Shown here piece after piece: positions 55,861 through 64,000 of a stretch of DNA of 64,000 bases. The stretch comes from Phenylobacterium aquaticum. GTDB taxonomy: Bacteria; Pseudomonadota; Alphaproteobacteria; Caulobacterales; Caulobacteraceae. How positions within the stretch are numbered: position 1 is the stretch's first letter; the number at the start of each line of letters is the position of its first letter. Below the pieces are notes generated by a model, which saw nothing but the letters and a program-made list of their open reading frames with translations, did not search any database and was not told where the DNA came from. The DNA lies in contig NZ_JALDPT010000015.1 in assembly GCF_022695515.1 (NCBI RefSeq), positions 50,745-114,744 of the forward strand, written 5' to 3'. Made by a program: the position numbers and the translations under genes.

Positions 55861-58002
55861 TTACGCCTCTTCGGTCTCGGCGCCTTCCTTCTTGGAGAGG
55901 TCTTCGCCGGTTTCCTGGTCGACGACCTTCATGGACAGACGGGTCTTGCCGCGATCGTCGAAGCCCAGGAGCTTCACCTTCACGGCCTGACCTTCCTGGA
56001 GGACGTCAGAGACCTTGCCGACGCGCTCGTTGGAGATCTGGCTCACGTGAACCAGGCCGTCCTTGGCGCCGAAGAAGTTCACGAAGGCGCCGAAGTCGAC
56101 GATCTTCACGACCTTGCCGGTGTAGATCTGGCCGATCTCCGGTTCCGAGGCGATGGACTTGATCCACTCCTTGGCCGCGTCGATCTTGGACTGCTCGGCG
56201 GCCGCGATCTTGATCGTGCCGTCTTCGCCGATGTCGATCTTGGCGCCGGTCTCGGCGGTGATCTCGCGGATCACCTTGCCGCCCGAACCGATCACTTCAC
56301 GGATCTTGTCGACCGCGATCTTGATGGTTTCGATCTTGGGCGCGTGCTCGCCCAGCTCGGCGCGCGGGGCTTCCATGGCCTTGGCCATTTCGCCGAGGAT
56401 GTGCTGACGCCCACCCTTCGCCTGTTCAAGAGCCTGCTTCATGATCGCTTCGGTGATGCCGGCGATCTTGATGTCCATCTGCAGCGAGGTGATGCCGTCC
56501 TCGGTGCCGGCGACCTTGAAGTCCATGTCGCCCAGGTGGTCTTCGTCACCCAGGATGTCCGACAGAACCGCGAAGCCGTCCTTCTCGAGGATCAGGCCCA
56601 TGGCGATGCCGGAGACCGGCTTCTTCAGGGGCACGCCCGCGTCCATCAGGGCCAGCGAGGAGCCGCAGACCGAGGCCATCGAGGAGGAGCCGTTGGACTC
56701 CAGGATCTCGGAGACCAGGCGGATGGTGTAGGGGAAGTCTTCCTGGCTGGGCAGCATGGGGCGGATGGCGCGCCAGGCAAGCTTGCCGTGGCCCACTTCC
56801 CGACGCCCGGGAGCGCCCATGCGGCCCGTTTCACCCACCGAGAAGGGGGGGAAATTGTAGTGCAGCATGAACTTCTCGTAGTACTTGCCTTCCAGCGCGT
56901 CGATCAGCTGCTCGTCGTCGCCGGTGCCCAGGGTGGCCACGACCAGGGCCTGGGTTTCACCACGGGTGAACAGGGCCGAGCCGTGGGCGCGGGACAGAAC
57001 GCCCACTTCCGAGACGATCTGGCGGACCTTGTCGACGGTGCGGCCGTCGATGCGGATGCCGGTGTCCAGGATGTTGCGACGAACGACGTCGGCTTCCAGC
57101 TCCTTGAACACGCCGCCCAGCTTGTCGGGGGCGTAGCCGGTCGGATTGGCGTCGGACTTGCCGAACTTCTCGGTGGCCTTGGCCTTGGCGGCGGCCACGG
57201 CGTCCTGACGGGCGCCCTTGGCGACGATCTTGTAGGCCGCGGCCAGATCCTTGCCGATCAGCTTCTTCACTTCGGCCTTGATGGCGTCGGTGTCGTCCGG
57301 GGTGAACTCGAAGGGCTCCTTGGCGGAGTGTTCGGCCAGTTCGATGATCGCGTCGATCACCGGCTGGATGCCGTTGTGGGCGAACATGACGCCCTTCAGC
57401 ACTTCGTCTTCGCTCAGTTCCTGGATCTCGGATTCGACCATCATCACCGCCTCGGCGGTGGAGGCGACCACGAGGTCCATCTTGCTTTCCTTCTGCTCGT
57501 CGAGCGTCGGGTTCAGCACATATTCGCCGTTGATATAGCCGACGCGGGCGCCGCCGATCGGGCCCATGAAGGGCGCGCCGGAGATCACCAGGGCGGCGGA
57601 GGCCGCGACCATGGCGACGATGTCGGGATCATTTTCCAGGTCGTGGGCCAGCACGGTGCAGACCACCTGGACTTCGTTCTTGAAGCCCTTGACGAACAGC
57701 GGGCGGATCGGACGGTCGATCAGGCGCGAGGTCAGGGTTTCCTTCTGGCTCGGCGCGGCTTCGCGGCGAGGGAAGGAGCCGGGGATCTTGCCCGCGGCGT
57801 AGAACTTTTCCTGATAATTGACGGTGAGCGGGAAGAAGTCCTGACCGGGCTTCGCGCTCTTGGCGTAGACGGCGGTCGCCAGGACCATGGTCTCGCCATA
57901 GGTGGCCAGGACGGCGCCGTCGGCTTGACGGGCCATGCGGCCGGTCTCGAGGGTCAGCGTCTTACCGCCCCACTCGATGGTCTTTCTTTTGATGTCGAAC
58001 AT
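55861..58002 (-). CDS. pnp: Polyribonucleotide nucleotidyltransferase
   Basis: A 713-residue exoribonuclease of the RNA degradosome. Two RNase PH domains are present: the first starts [20 protein letters not shown]; the second contains [19 protein letters not shown] and [19 protein letters not shown] motifs. A KH domain ([21 protein letters not shown]) and an S1 domain ([20 protein letters not shown]) follow. The start is ATG 58002; the frame is open to 58134 but the extra 44 residues are not PNPase-like. The order rpsO-pnp is classical. The 245-base spacer may hold a PNPase-autoregulated leader. Confidence 0.96.
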   Translation of the reverse strand: MFDIKRKTIEWGGKTLTLETGRMARQADGAVLATYGETMVLATAVYAKSAKPGQDFFPLTVNYQEKFYAAGKIPGSFPRREAAPSQKETLTSRLIDRPIRPLFVKGFKNEVQVVCTVLAHDLENDPDIVAMVAASAALVISGAPFMGPIGGARVGYINGEYVLNPTLDEQKESKMDLVVASTAEAVMMVESEIQELSEDEVLKGVMFAHNGIQPVIDAIIELAEHSAKEPFEFTPDDTDAIKAEVKKLIGKDLAAAYKIVAKGARQDAVAAAKAKATEKFGKSDANPTGYAPDKLGGVFKELEADVVRRNILDTGIRIDGRTVDKVRQIVSEVGVLSRAHGSALFTRGETQALVVATLGTGDDEQLIDALEGKYYEKFMLHYNFPPFSVGETGRMGAPGRREVGHGKLAWRAIRPMLPSQEDFPYTIRLVSEILESNGSSSMASVCGSSLALMDAGVPLKKPVSGIAMGLILEKDGFAVLSDILGDEDHLGDMDFKVAGTEDGITSLQMDIKIAGITEAIMKQALEQAKGGRQHILGEMAKAMEAPRAELGEHAPKIETIKIAVDKIREVIGSGGKVIREITAETGAKIDIGEDGTIKIAAAEQSKIDAAKEWIKSIASEPEIGQIYTGKVVKIVDFGAFVNFFGAKDGLVHVSQISNERVGKVSDVLQEGQAVKVKLLGFDDRGKTRLSMKVVDQETGEDLSKKEGAETEEA

Positions 58003-58210
58003 TTTCTCTTCTTTCTCGTCCCGCGGGCGTATTCCCGGCGGGGGCGGACAGGGCGTCGGACTTCCGAAATCCTCTCCAGACGACAGGCGGTGAGGATCTC
58101 GTTGAACCCTCGGCGTGTAGTGACCGGCTTCCATCCGAAGGAATCCGGTTCGCCGCCTGACCCCGGCCTGTCACGGGGCGAAGCGGCGCTTTAGTCGCAG
58201 TACCTGATAC

Positions 58211-58235
58211 GCAAAGCCCCCGGTTTCCCGGGGGC
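58211..58235 (-). terminator. Terminator between rpsO and pnp
   Basis: On the minus strand gcccccgg / ccgggggc with a 4-base loop, followed by tttgc, 11 bases after the rpsO stop. It would reduce read-through into pnp. Confidence 0.7.
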
Positions 58236-58246
58236 CGACCTTGGTC

Positions 58247-58516
58247 TTAGCGACGCAGGCCCAGCTTCTCGATCAGAGCCTGATAGCGGCCCTCGTCGGA
58301 CTTCTTCAGGTGGTCGAGCAACGACCGGCGGTGGGAAACCAGCTTGAGCAGGCCCCGACGCGAGTGGTTGTCCTTCTTGTGCATCTTGAAGTGCTCGGTG
58401 AGATTGGCGATCCGTTCGGACAGGATCGCCACCTGCACTTCAGCGCTGCCGGTGTCGGCCTCGGTGCGGCCGTGGGTCTTGATGAGGTCGGCCTTGCGGT
58501 CGGTCGTAATCGACAT
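58247..58516 (-). CDS. rpsO: 30S ribosomal protein S15
   Basis: An 89-residue ribosomal protein. The family motif is [21 protein letters not shown], then [21 protein letters not shown] with the conserved 16S-binding residues. ATG 58516 lies 3 bases after the truB stop, so it is part of the rbfA-truB-rpsO unit. Confidence 0.97.
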   Translation of the reverse strand: MSITTDRKADLIKTHGRTEADTGSAEVQVAILSERIANLTEHFKMHKKDNHSRRGLLKLVSHRRSLLDHLKKSDEGRYQALIEKLGLRR

Positions 58517-58519
58517 CGG

Positions 58520-59464
58520 TTAGTCTCCGCTCTTGTCCAGATGGAAGACCCGCGTGGGCTCGAGCTTGCCCGCACGCATCTCGCAGAGCGCCACCATCAC
58601 GCCGCCGGCCAGGGTTGAAACGGTTCGAGAACCGGGCGTGAGCCGGGCTTTCAAGGCTTCGACCTGTCGGGGAACGAGAACGATCGGTCGTCCCTGCTTT
58701 AATCTGAAAGCGTCTTCGGCGGTCACGGCCAGCTCCGGGATGTCGTCCAGGGCGGTCTCAACCGGAAGCAGGTGCTCCAGATGCGCGGCCTTATGCCCGA
58801 ATTCCTCAAGCAATTCCAGCGTTATCGCCAGGTCCTCGGTGAAGGGGCCGACCCGCGTGCGGCGCAGCGCGCTGACATGGCCGCAGGCGCCGAGCGCCAG
58901 GGCCAGGTCGCGGACGATGGCGCGGACATAGGTGCCCTTGCCGCACTCGATCTCGATCTCGATGTGGTCGGCGTCGGGGACGTCCGAGACCCGGGCGTTG
59001 TGGATCACCACGGGCCGGGGCTTGAGCTCCGGCGTCTCCCCGGCGCGGGCCAGGTCATAGGAGCGTTCGCCATCGACCTTGATCGCCGAATAGATCGGCG
59101 GGATCTGCTGGATCTCGCCGACGAAGGCCGGCAGGGCGGCCTCGACCGCGGCCCGGTCGGGGCGCACGTCGGACTGGTCGATGACCTCGCCCTCGCGGTC
59201 ATAGGTGGCCGTGGTCCGGCCCCAGGCGATGGTGAAACGATAGGCCTTGTCGGCGTCGACCAGGAACGGGACCGTCTTGGTCGCCTCGCCGAGCGCGATC
59301 GGCAGGATGCCGGTGGCCAGGGGATCGAGGGTGCCGGCGTGGCCCGCCTTCTGGGCGTTGAACAGGCGGCGGACCCGGCCCACGGCGTGGGTCGAGGTCA
59401 GGTCATAGGGCTTGTCGAGGCAGATCCAGCCGGAGACGGCCTCGCCCTTCTTGCGGCGGGCCAT
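58520..59464 (-). CDS. truB: tRNA pseudouridine-55 synthase
   Basis: A 314-residue TruB. It has [20 protein letters not shown] and the catalytic Asp in [18 protein letters not shown]. The C-terminal PUA-like region ([17 protein letters not shown]) is present. The start overlaps the rbfA stop by one base (TGATG), which indicates coupling. It lies directly upstream of rpsO. Confidence 0.96.
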   Translation of the reverse strand: MARRKKGEAVSGWICLDKPYDLTSTHAVGRVRRLFNAQKAGHAGTLDPLATGILPIALGEATKTVPFLVDADKAYRFTIAWGRTTATYDREGEVIDQSDVRPDRAAVEAALPAFVGEIQQIPPIYSAIKVDGERSYDLARAGETPELKPRPVVIHNARVSDVPDADHIEIEIECGKGTYVRAIVRDLALALGACGHVSALRRTRVGPFTEDLAITLELLEEFGHKAAHLEHLLPVETALDDIPELAVTAEDAFRLKQGRPIVLVPRQVEALKARLTPGSRTVSTLAGGVMVALCEMRAGKLEPTRVFHLDKSGD

Positions 59465-59892
59465 CAGGCGTCGCCGTCTTCGTCGTCGCGGGCCTCAAGG
59501 TCCTGGCGCACGCGCGGGTCGTCGAACAGCCGCATCAGCCGGGTGGCCTCGTCGAAGCTCTCGTCGTGCAGGAACTTCAGGTCGGGGGTGAACTTCATGT
59601 CGATCATCCGGCCGAGGCGCCCGCGCAGGAACTTGGCGTGGCGGTTCAGGGCCTTGACCACCTGGGGCGCATGGCCGCCGCCGAGCGGTTCGATGAAGCA
59701 GTTGGCGTGGCGCAGGTCCGGGCTCATCCGGATCTGGGTGACGGTCACCGACACGCCCTCCAGGTCAGGATCGGCGAAGTCTTCCTCGCGGAGGATCTCG
59801 ACCAGGGCGTGGCGGACAAGCTCCCCGGCGCGCAGCTGGCGCTGGGTGGGGCCGGCGGGCGCAGGGCGGCCGCGGCTGATGGGACGTTTCAT
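59464..59892 (-). CDS. rbfA: Ribosome-binding factor A
   Basis: A 142-residue KH-like protein for 16S rRNA maturation and cold adaptation. It has [40 protein letters not shown], and [22 protein letters not shown]. The acidic C-terminal tail is usual for this lineage. It heads the rbfA-truB-rpsO operon. Normally infB sits upstream; here a hydrolase and a lipoprotein gene lie between. Confidence 0.95.
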   Translation of the reverse strand: MKRPISRGRPAPAGPTQRQLRAGELVRHALVEILREEDFADPDLEGVSVTVTQIRMSPDLRHANCFIEPLGGGHAPQVVKALNRHAKFLRGRLGRMIDMKFTPDLKFLHDESFDEATRLMRLFDDPRVRQDLEARDDEDGDA

Positions 59893-59945
59893 AGGATCTC
59901 GGCCTCGATGAGCCTGAGGCGGGGATCGGACGCGCCCTCAGGGAA

Positions 59946-59973
59946 GGCGCGGCTTCTAGTGCGAGGCCGCGCC
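59946..59973 (-). terminator. Hairpin after the dienelactone hydrolase gene
   Basis: On the minus strand ggcgcggc / gccgcgcc around a 12-base loop, followed by ttccct, about 20 bases after the stop at 59995. It would separate the hydrolase transcript from rbfA. Confidence 0.55.
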
Positions 59974-59994
59974 CTTGTCCACCGTCGGCGCCGA

Positions 59995-60786
59995 TCAGGC
60001 CCCGGTCCGTTCCTTGAAGAAGGCGATGACCCGTTGCTCGGCGGCCTTGGACGGCCCGTCGTCCTTCAGGTGAATGGTCAGGACCGAATGGGGCGGGCGT
60101 TCCGAGGGCCGGGCGTCCTCGTCCTCCAGCTCGATCGCCTCGAACTTGTCGCCGAACTCGCGCTTGTAGGTCTCGAAGCGAGCGTCGGGGACCAGGGCGT
60201 CGCTCTTGAACCTCAGGCCGATCATCGACAGGCCCTCGTCAGCGAACCTCTGCTTGGCGCAGGCGATCTCGCGGGGCGAGGCGTCGATGCCGGCGGCGCG
60301 GGTCTTCGAGCCGGCCGCCATGGGCATGGAGGGCTGGGACAGGACCGGCGCCACCACGCTGGGCTCGGTCATCATGGCTAGAGCGAAGCCGCCGGTGAAG
60401 CACATGCCGACCGCGCCCACGCCCTTGCCGCCGCATTCGGCGTGGGCCTTGCGGGCGAGCGCCCGCAGCCATTCGACCACCGGGCTCGACTTGCCGGCCT
60501 GCCAGACATTGAACTCGCGGCGGATGCAGATGGCGTTGAACATGGAGCCCAGCGCATAGCCCGTGGTCACCGGTCGCCCCGGTTCGCCGAACAGGCTGGG
60601 CAGAAACACCGTCATGCCCTGGGCGGCCACCCGGTCGGCGAAGGCGACGACCAGGGGGTGGAGGCCGGGGATCTCATGGATGATGATCACCGCGGGGCCG
60701 GAGCCCCGGCGATAGACCGGCCGGGTCCAGGGGCCGTCGGTGAACTCGAACTTCTGGTACTCGGAAAGCGCCGCCTCGTAGCCCAT
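59995..60786 (-). CDS. Dienelactone hydrolase family protein
   Basis: A 263-residue alpha/beta hydrolase. The nucleophile motif is GMCFTGG (Cys, as in dienelactone hydrolases), with VIIIHEIPGLHPLV as the oxyanion-hole region and the late His in SVLTIHL. ATG 60786 is favoured over the GTG at 60789; gggggacg precedes it. It sits between the infB end and rbfA, interrupting the usual order. The substrate is unknown. Confidence 0.85.
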   Translation of the reverse strand: MGYEAALSEYQKFEFTDGPWTRPVYRRGSGPAVIIIHEIPGLHPLVVAFADRVAAQGMTVFLPSLFGEPGRPVTTGYALGSMFNAICIRREFNVWQAGKSSPVVEWLRALARKAHAECGGKGVGAVGMCFTGGFALAMMTEPSVVAPVLSQPSMPMAAGSKTRAAGIDASPREIACAKQRFADEGLSMIGLRFKSDALVPDARFETYKREFGDKFEAIELEDEDARPSERPPHSVLTIHLKDDGPSKAAEQRVIAFFKERTGA

Positions 60787-60821
60787 CACGTCCCCCTGTC
60801 GGTTTGGGGGAGCTTGGCTGA

Positions 60822-61328
60822 TCAGAGCTTGATGCGCAGCATGGAAATGTCGCCCTCGAAGCCGGAAAGCTTCCAGACCCCCTGGGTCTCGGTGAAGATC
60901 AGCATGCAGGGGCCGTTCTTGGACTTGGTCGCGCAGACCCGCCCGTCCTTCAGCGGCTTGAGCGAGCCGGCGATGGCGATGGCGCCCGGCAGGGGGGTGT
61001 CGGGCTTGTAGCCGTAATATTCGGCCACCTGGCGGAACACCCGGGGCTGGACCAGGGCGTCACCGGCGATGTCGGCCAGGGCCGGGGCGAGCATGGCGCC
61101 GAGCGCCTTCCAGCTGTCCTTGCCCTTCATCTCATGGGTGCGGTCGACCAGGCGGCTCTCGATCTCGGCCTTGAGCGCCGGGCGGTCGACATGGGCGTCG
61201 AAGGCCGTGCGGTCATTGTCGCGGATCGAGACCAGCAGGGCGTGGACGTCGTTGGCGGCCGAGAGCCGCTGGGCCGTGGCGCAGGCCGAGAGGCCGAGCG
61301 CGAGGGCGATCACCAGGATGAGCCGCAC
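60822..61328 (-). CDS. DUF2939-like lipoprotein
   Basis: A 168-residue protein with a lipoprotein signal (LVIALALGLSAC, lipobox Cys 16). The domain DRTAFDAHVDRPALKAEIESRL and YYGYKPDTPLPGAI resemble DUF2939, whose function is unknown. A Cys pair (RVCATKSKNGPC) could form a disulphide after export. It lies between infB and the dienelactone hydrolase, all on the minus strand. Confidence 0.78.
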   Translation of the reverse strand: MRLILVIALALGLSACATAQRLSAANDVHALLVSIRDNDRTAFDAHVDRPALKAEIESRLVDRTHEMKGKDSWKALGAMLAPALADIAGDALVQPRVFRQVAEYYGYKPDTPLPGAIAIAGSLKPLKDGRVCATKSKNGPCMLIFTETQGVWKLSGFEGDISMLRIKL

Positions 61329-61444
61329 TTTGATCTCCTCTGTCCCCGCCGATCGGTTAGGCCAAAAATGGGGTGGCTTCGTGGCCTTCGCCAGGGCGTT
61401 TCATACAGTTGTTGAACAGGTGGCCCTAGGGGGTTCGATATATC

Positions 61445-61480
61445 GAAAGGGCCCCCTCGATTCCTCGAGGAGGCCCTTTC
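61445..61480 (-). terminator. Rho-independent terminator of infB
   Basis: On the minus strand gaaagggcc ... ggccctttc closes a stem of about 16 bp with a GGAA loop, followed by gatatat. It starts 25 bases after the infB stop. Confidence 0.75.
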
Positions 61481-61505
61481 AGATGTCGATCCGGTCCCGG
61501 GGGGA

Positions 61506-64000
61506 CTAGAGGCTGCGCTTGACCTCTTCGAGGGTGAAGCACTCGATGGTGTCGCCTTCCTTGATGTCCTGGAACCCTTGGAAGAACATGCCGCACTCCT
61601 GGCCGGACTGGACCTCGTTGACCTCGTCCTTGAAGCGCTTGAGCGTCTGCAGGGTGCCGAGTTCGAGGACCACGATGTCCTTGCGGATGATCCGGACGCG
61701 GGCGCCCTTGCGGACGGTGCCTTCCGTGACCTTACAGCCGGCGACGCGCCCGACCTTGGTGATGTCGAACACCTGCAGGACTTCGGCGTTGCCCAGGAAG
61801 GTTTCGCGTTGTTCCGGCGCCAGCATGCCCGAGAGCACGCCCTTGATGTCGTCCAACAGGTCGTAGATCACCGAGTAGTAGCGGATCTCCACCCCCTCGC
61901 GCTCGGCGAGCTGGCGGGCTTGGCTGGAGGCGCGGACGTTGAAGCCGAGGATCGGCGAATTCGCCCCCTTGGCCAGCATGACGTCGCTTTCGCTGATCGC
62001 GCCGGCGCCCGACAGGATGATCCGCGCGCGGACCTCGTCGGTGCCGATCTTGTCCAGCGAGCCGACAATGGCTTCGGCGGAGCCTTGCACGTCGGCCTTG
62101 ATGATGACCGGCAGCTCCGAGACCTTCTTGTCCTGCAGCTTGGCCATGAAGTCGGCCATGGTCACGCCGGCGTTGGTCGGGGCGCCGGCCTTCTCGCGCT
62201 TCAGACGGGTGCGGTAGTCGGTCAGCTCGCGGGCGCGGGCCTCGTTCTCCACCACGGCGAAGGCTTCGCCCGGCGCCGGGGTGCCGTCGAGACCCAGGAT
62301 CTCCACGGGCACCGACGGACCGGCGCTCGGCAGCTGTTCGTCGCGCTCGTTGAACAGGGCGCGGACGCGGCCGAAGTTCGAGCCAGCCACGACGATGTCG
62401 CCACGCTTCAGGGTGCCGCGCTTGACCAGCACGGTCGAGACGGCGCCGCGACCGCGGTCGAGCTTGGCCTCGATCACCACGCCGTCGGCGGTGCGGTCGG
62501 GATTGGCCTTCAGGTCCATCAGCTGGGCCTGCAGCAGGATCGCCTCGATCAGATCGTCGAGACCCATCTTCTGGGTGGCCGAGACCTGGATCATCTGGGT
62601 GTCGCCGCCCAGGCTTTCCGCGACGATCTCGTGCTGGAGCAGCTCGTTGATCACGCGGGTCGGATCGGCGCCCGGCTTGTCGATCTTGTTGATGGCCACG
62701 ATGATCGGGGCGCCCGACGCCTTGGCGTGCTGGATGGCCTCGATCGTCTGGGGCATGACGCCGTCGTCGGCGGCCACCACCAGCACCACGATGTCGGTCA
62801 CGTCGGCGCCGCGGGCCCGCATGGCCGAGAAGGCCGCGTGGCCAGGGGTGTCGAGGAAGGTGACGGACTCGCCGCTTTCCAGACGCACCTGATAGGCGCC
62901 GATGTGCTGGGTGATCCCGCCATGTTCGCCGCTGGCGACATCGGCGGACCGCAGGGCGTCCAGCAGCGAGGTCTTGCCGTGGTCGACGTGGCCCATCACG
63001 GCCACGACCGGCGGACGCGGCAGCAGATGATCGTCCACGTCCTCGGCGCCGATGAAGCCTTCTTCGACGTCGGCTTCCGACACGCGGCGGACGGTGTGGC
63101 CGAATTCGGTGGCCACCAGTTCGGCGGTGTCGTTGTCGATCACGTCGTTGATCTTCAGCATCACGCCCTGACGCATCAGGAACTTGATGATGTCGACGCC
63201 GCGGGTCGCCATCCGGTTGCGAGCTCGGCCACGGTGATGACGTCGGGGATGACGACTTCGCGGGCCGCGCGGGCCTGCTCCTGGCCGCCGCCCTTGCGCT
63301 TTTCACGTTCGCGTTCGCGCGCCCGACGGACCGAGGCGAGGGAGCGCATCCGTTCGACGGCGCCCTCATCGTCACCGGCCACGGCCTGGATGGTGAGACG
63401 GCCTTCGCGGCGCTGAGCGGCGCCCTTGACCCGGCTGATCGCCTTGTTGGCCGGGGCGTTCGCCGCCTTGCGGCGCGTATCGTCATCATCGTCGGGACGA
63501 CGGTCGAGATTGGCCGAACCGGGCCGCGGGGCCTGGCGGGTGGCGCGTTGAATTTCCGGCGTGGCCGGCGGGGCGTTGGGCACAGCGCCCCGGCCCGGCG
63601 GGCGCGGACCGCCCGGACGGGCGCCGTCGCGGCCCGGCACCGGACGCGGCGCGAGCGCCGAATAACGGACGGTGTCGCCGGACGGACGCGGACCGCGATC
63701 CCCCTGCGGACGATCGCCTTGCGGACGGTCGCCCTGCGGACGCGGACCCCGGTCGCCCTGGGGACGGTCGCCTTGCGGGCGATCGCCGGCCGGGCGCTGG
63801 AAGCCGCCGTCGGTGCGCGGCGCGCGCTGACCGAAATTGGCGTTCTCGAAACGGCCGGCGGAGCGGTCGGGACGATAGGTGGTGGTGGACGGCCGGTCGT
63901 CGCGGCGTTCGCGGGACGGCTCGTAGCTGCGGGTCTGGCCGGCCTGGGGCGCGGGGCGCGGGCTCTCGGCCTGGGGACGGGGGCGCATGGGCCGGCGGGG
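61506..64000 (-). CDS. infB: Translation initiation factor IF-2, 5' end outside window, frame broken near 63218
   Basis: The GTPase that delivers fMet-tRNA to the 30S subunit. The G domain motifs are [23 protein letters not shown] and NKID; the C-terminal IF2 domains end [18 protein letters not shown]. The N-terminal part (63222-64000) is Arg/Gly/Pro/Gln-rich with short repeats, and the protein continues past the right edge. The frame changes between [13 protein letters not shown] and [16 protein letters not shown]; one C at 63216-63222 gives the usual LANRMATRG. Because infB is essential, this break is almost surely a sequence error. Confidence 0.94.
63686..63795 (-). repeat. Short tandem repeats inside the IF-2 N-terminus
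   Basis: About six imperfect copies of a 15-base unit encode PQGDR-type pentapeptides, interleaved with GPR ([14 protein letters not shown] twice). Such units expand and contract readily. The region is coding, so it is not a CRISPR or satellite. Confidence 0.75.

Noticed and set aside
63686..63795. CRISPR-like array
   Set aside because: The repeats are 15-base coding units in frame with infB, with no spacers of uniform length.

Overview
The window looks like chromosomal DNA from a Caulobacteraceae bacterium (Caulobacter/Phenylobacterium type). The grounds are very high GC, ShkA-like and GdhZ-like genes, GANTC (CcrM-type) sites clustered upstream of dnaA, and an origin-proximal gene set (rpsT, dnaA, pnp, rpsO, truB, rbfA, infB, mutM, ubiE, ubiB, coaBC, dut, dapB). 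The genus is an inference from gene content; no 16S gene is present.

Bases 1 to about 8312 are an accessory block that ends abruptly inside comM, of which only the last third survives. The block carries a 5'-truncated double histidine kinase with an HWE module, a single-domain response regulator, a PAS-HWE kinase-receiver protein, a regulator made of two tandem winged-helix repeats, a stand-alone protoglobin, a string of very small proteins (70, 60, 31 and 88 residues) and a regulator with two XRE helix-turn-helix domains. Between them is a gene-poor stretch (6681-7190) with an orphan CIRCE-like operator and eight GANTC sites. This is the most unusual part of the window.

Bases 8.8-32 kb hold a P450 behind palindromic operator-like sites, an L,D-transpeptidase/lipoprotein/SDR operon, small conserved Caulobacterales-type genes, a LuxR-HTH gene with a second ORF nested in its linker, an XRE regulator, a ShkA-like hybrid kinase next to an AmpG permease, a serine protease with a DUF350 protein, rlmN, several oxidoreductases and SDRs, an EamA transporter, a serine hydrolase, a membrane hybrid kinase, a HerA-type ATPase and an AI-2E family permease.

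Bases 32-64 kb are core metabolism and information processing. They include NAD-glutamate dehydrogenase (gdhZ), an Hsp70-like chaperone, malic enzyme (maeB), a GST, dapB, an amidase, dut-coaBC, ubiE-ubiB, mutM, a TraB/GumN protein, an enoyl-CoA hydratase, an SGNH hydrolase, rpsT, dnaA with a long leader, a GFA-type enzyme, and the infB / rbfA-truB-rpsO / pnp cluster. Two copies of a palindromic intergenic repeat separate convergent gene pairs at 37.2 and 55.2 kb.

Nine conserved genes, including essential infB, are each broken by one small frame change. In eight of them adding exactly one base restores a full-length product. I read these as probable consensus-sequence errors rather than true pseudogenes, and I annotate them as single genes spanning both frames.
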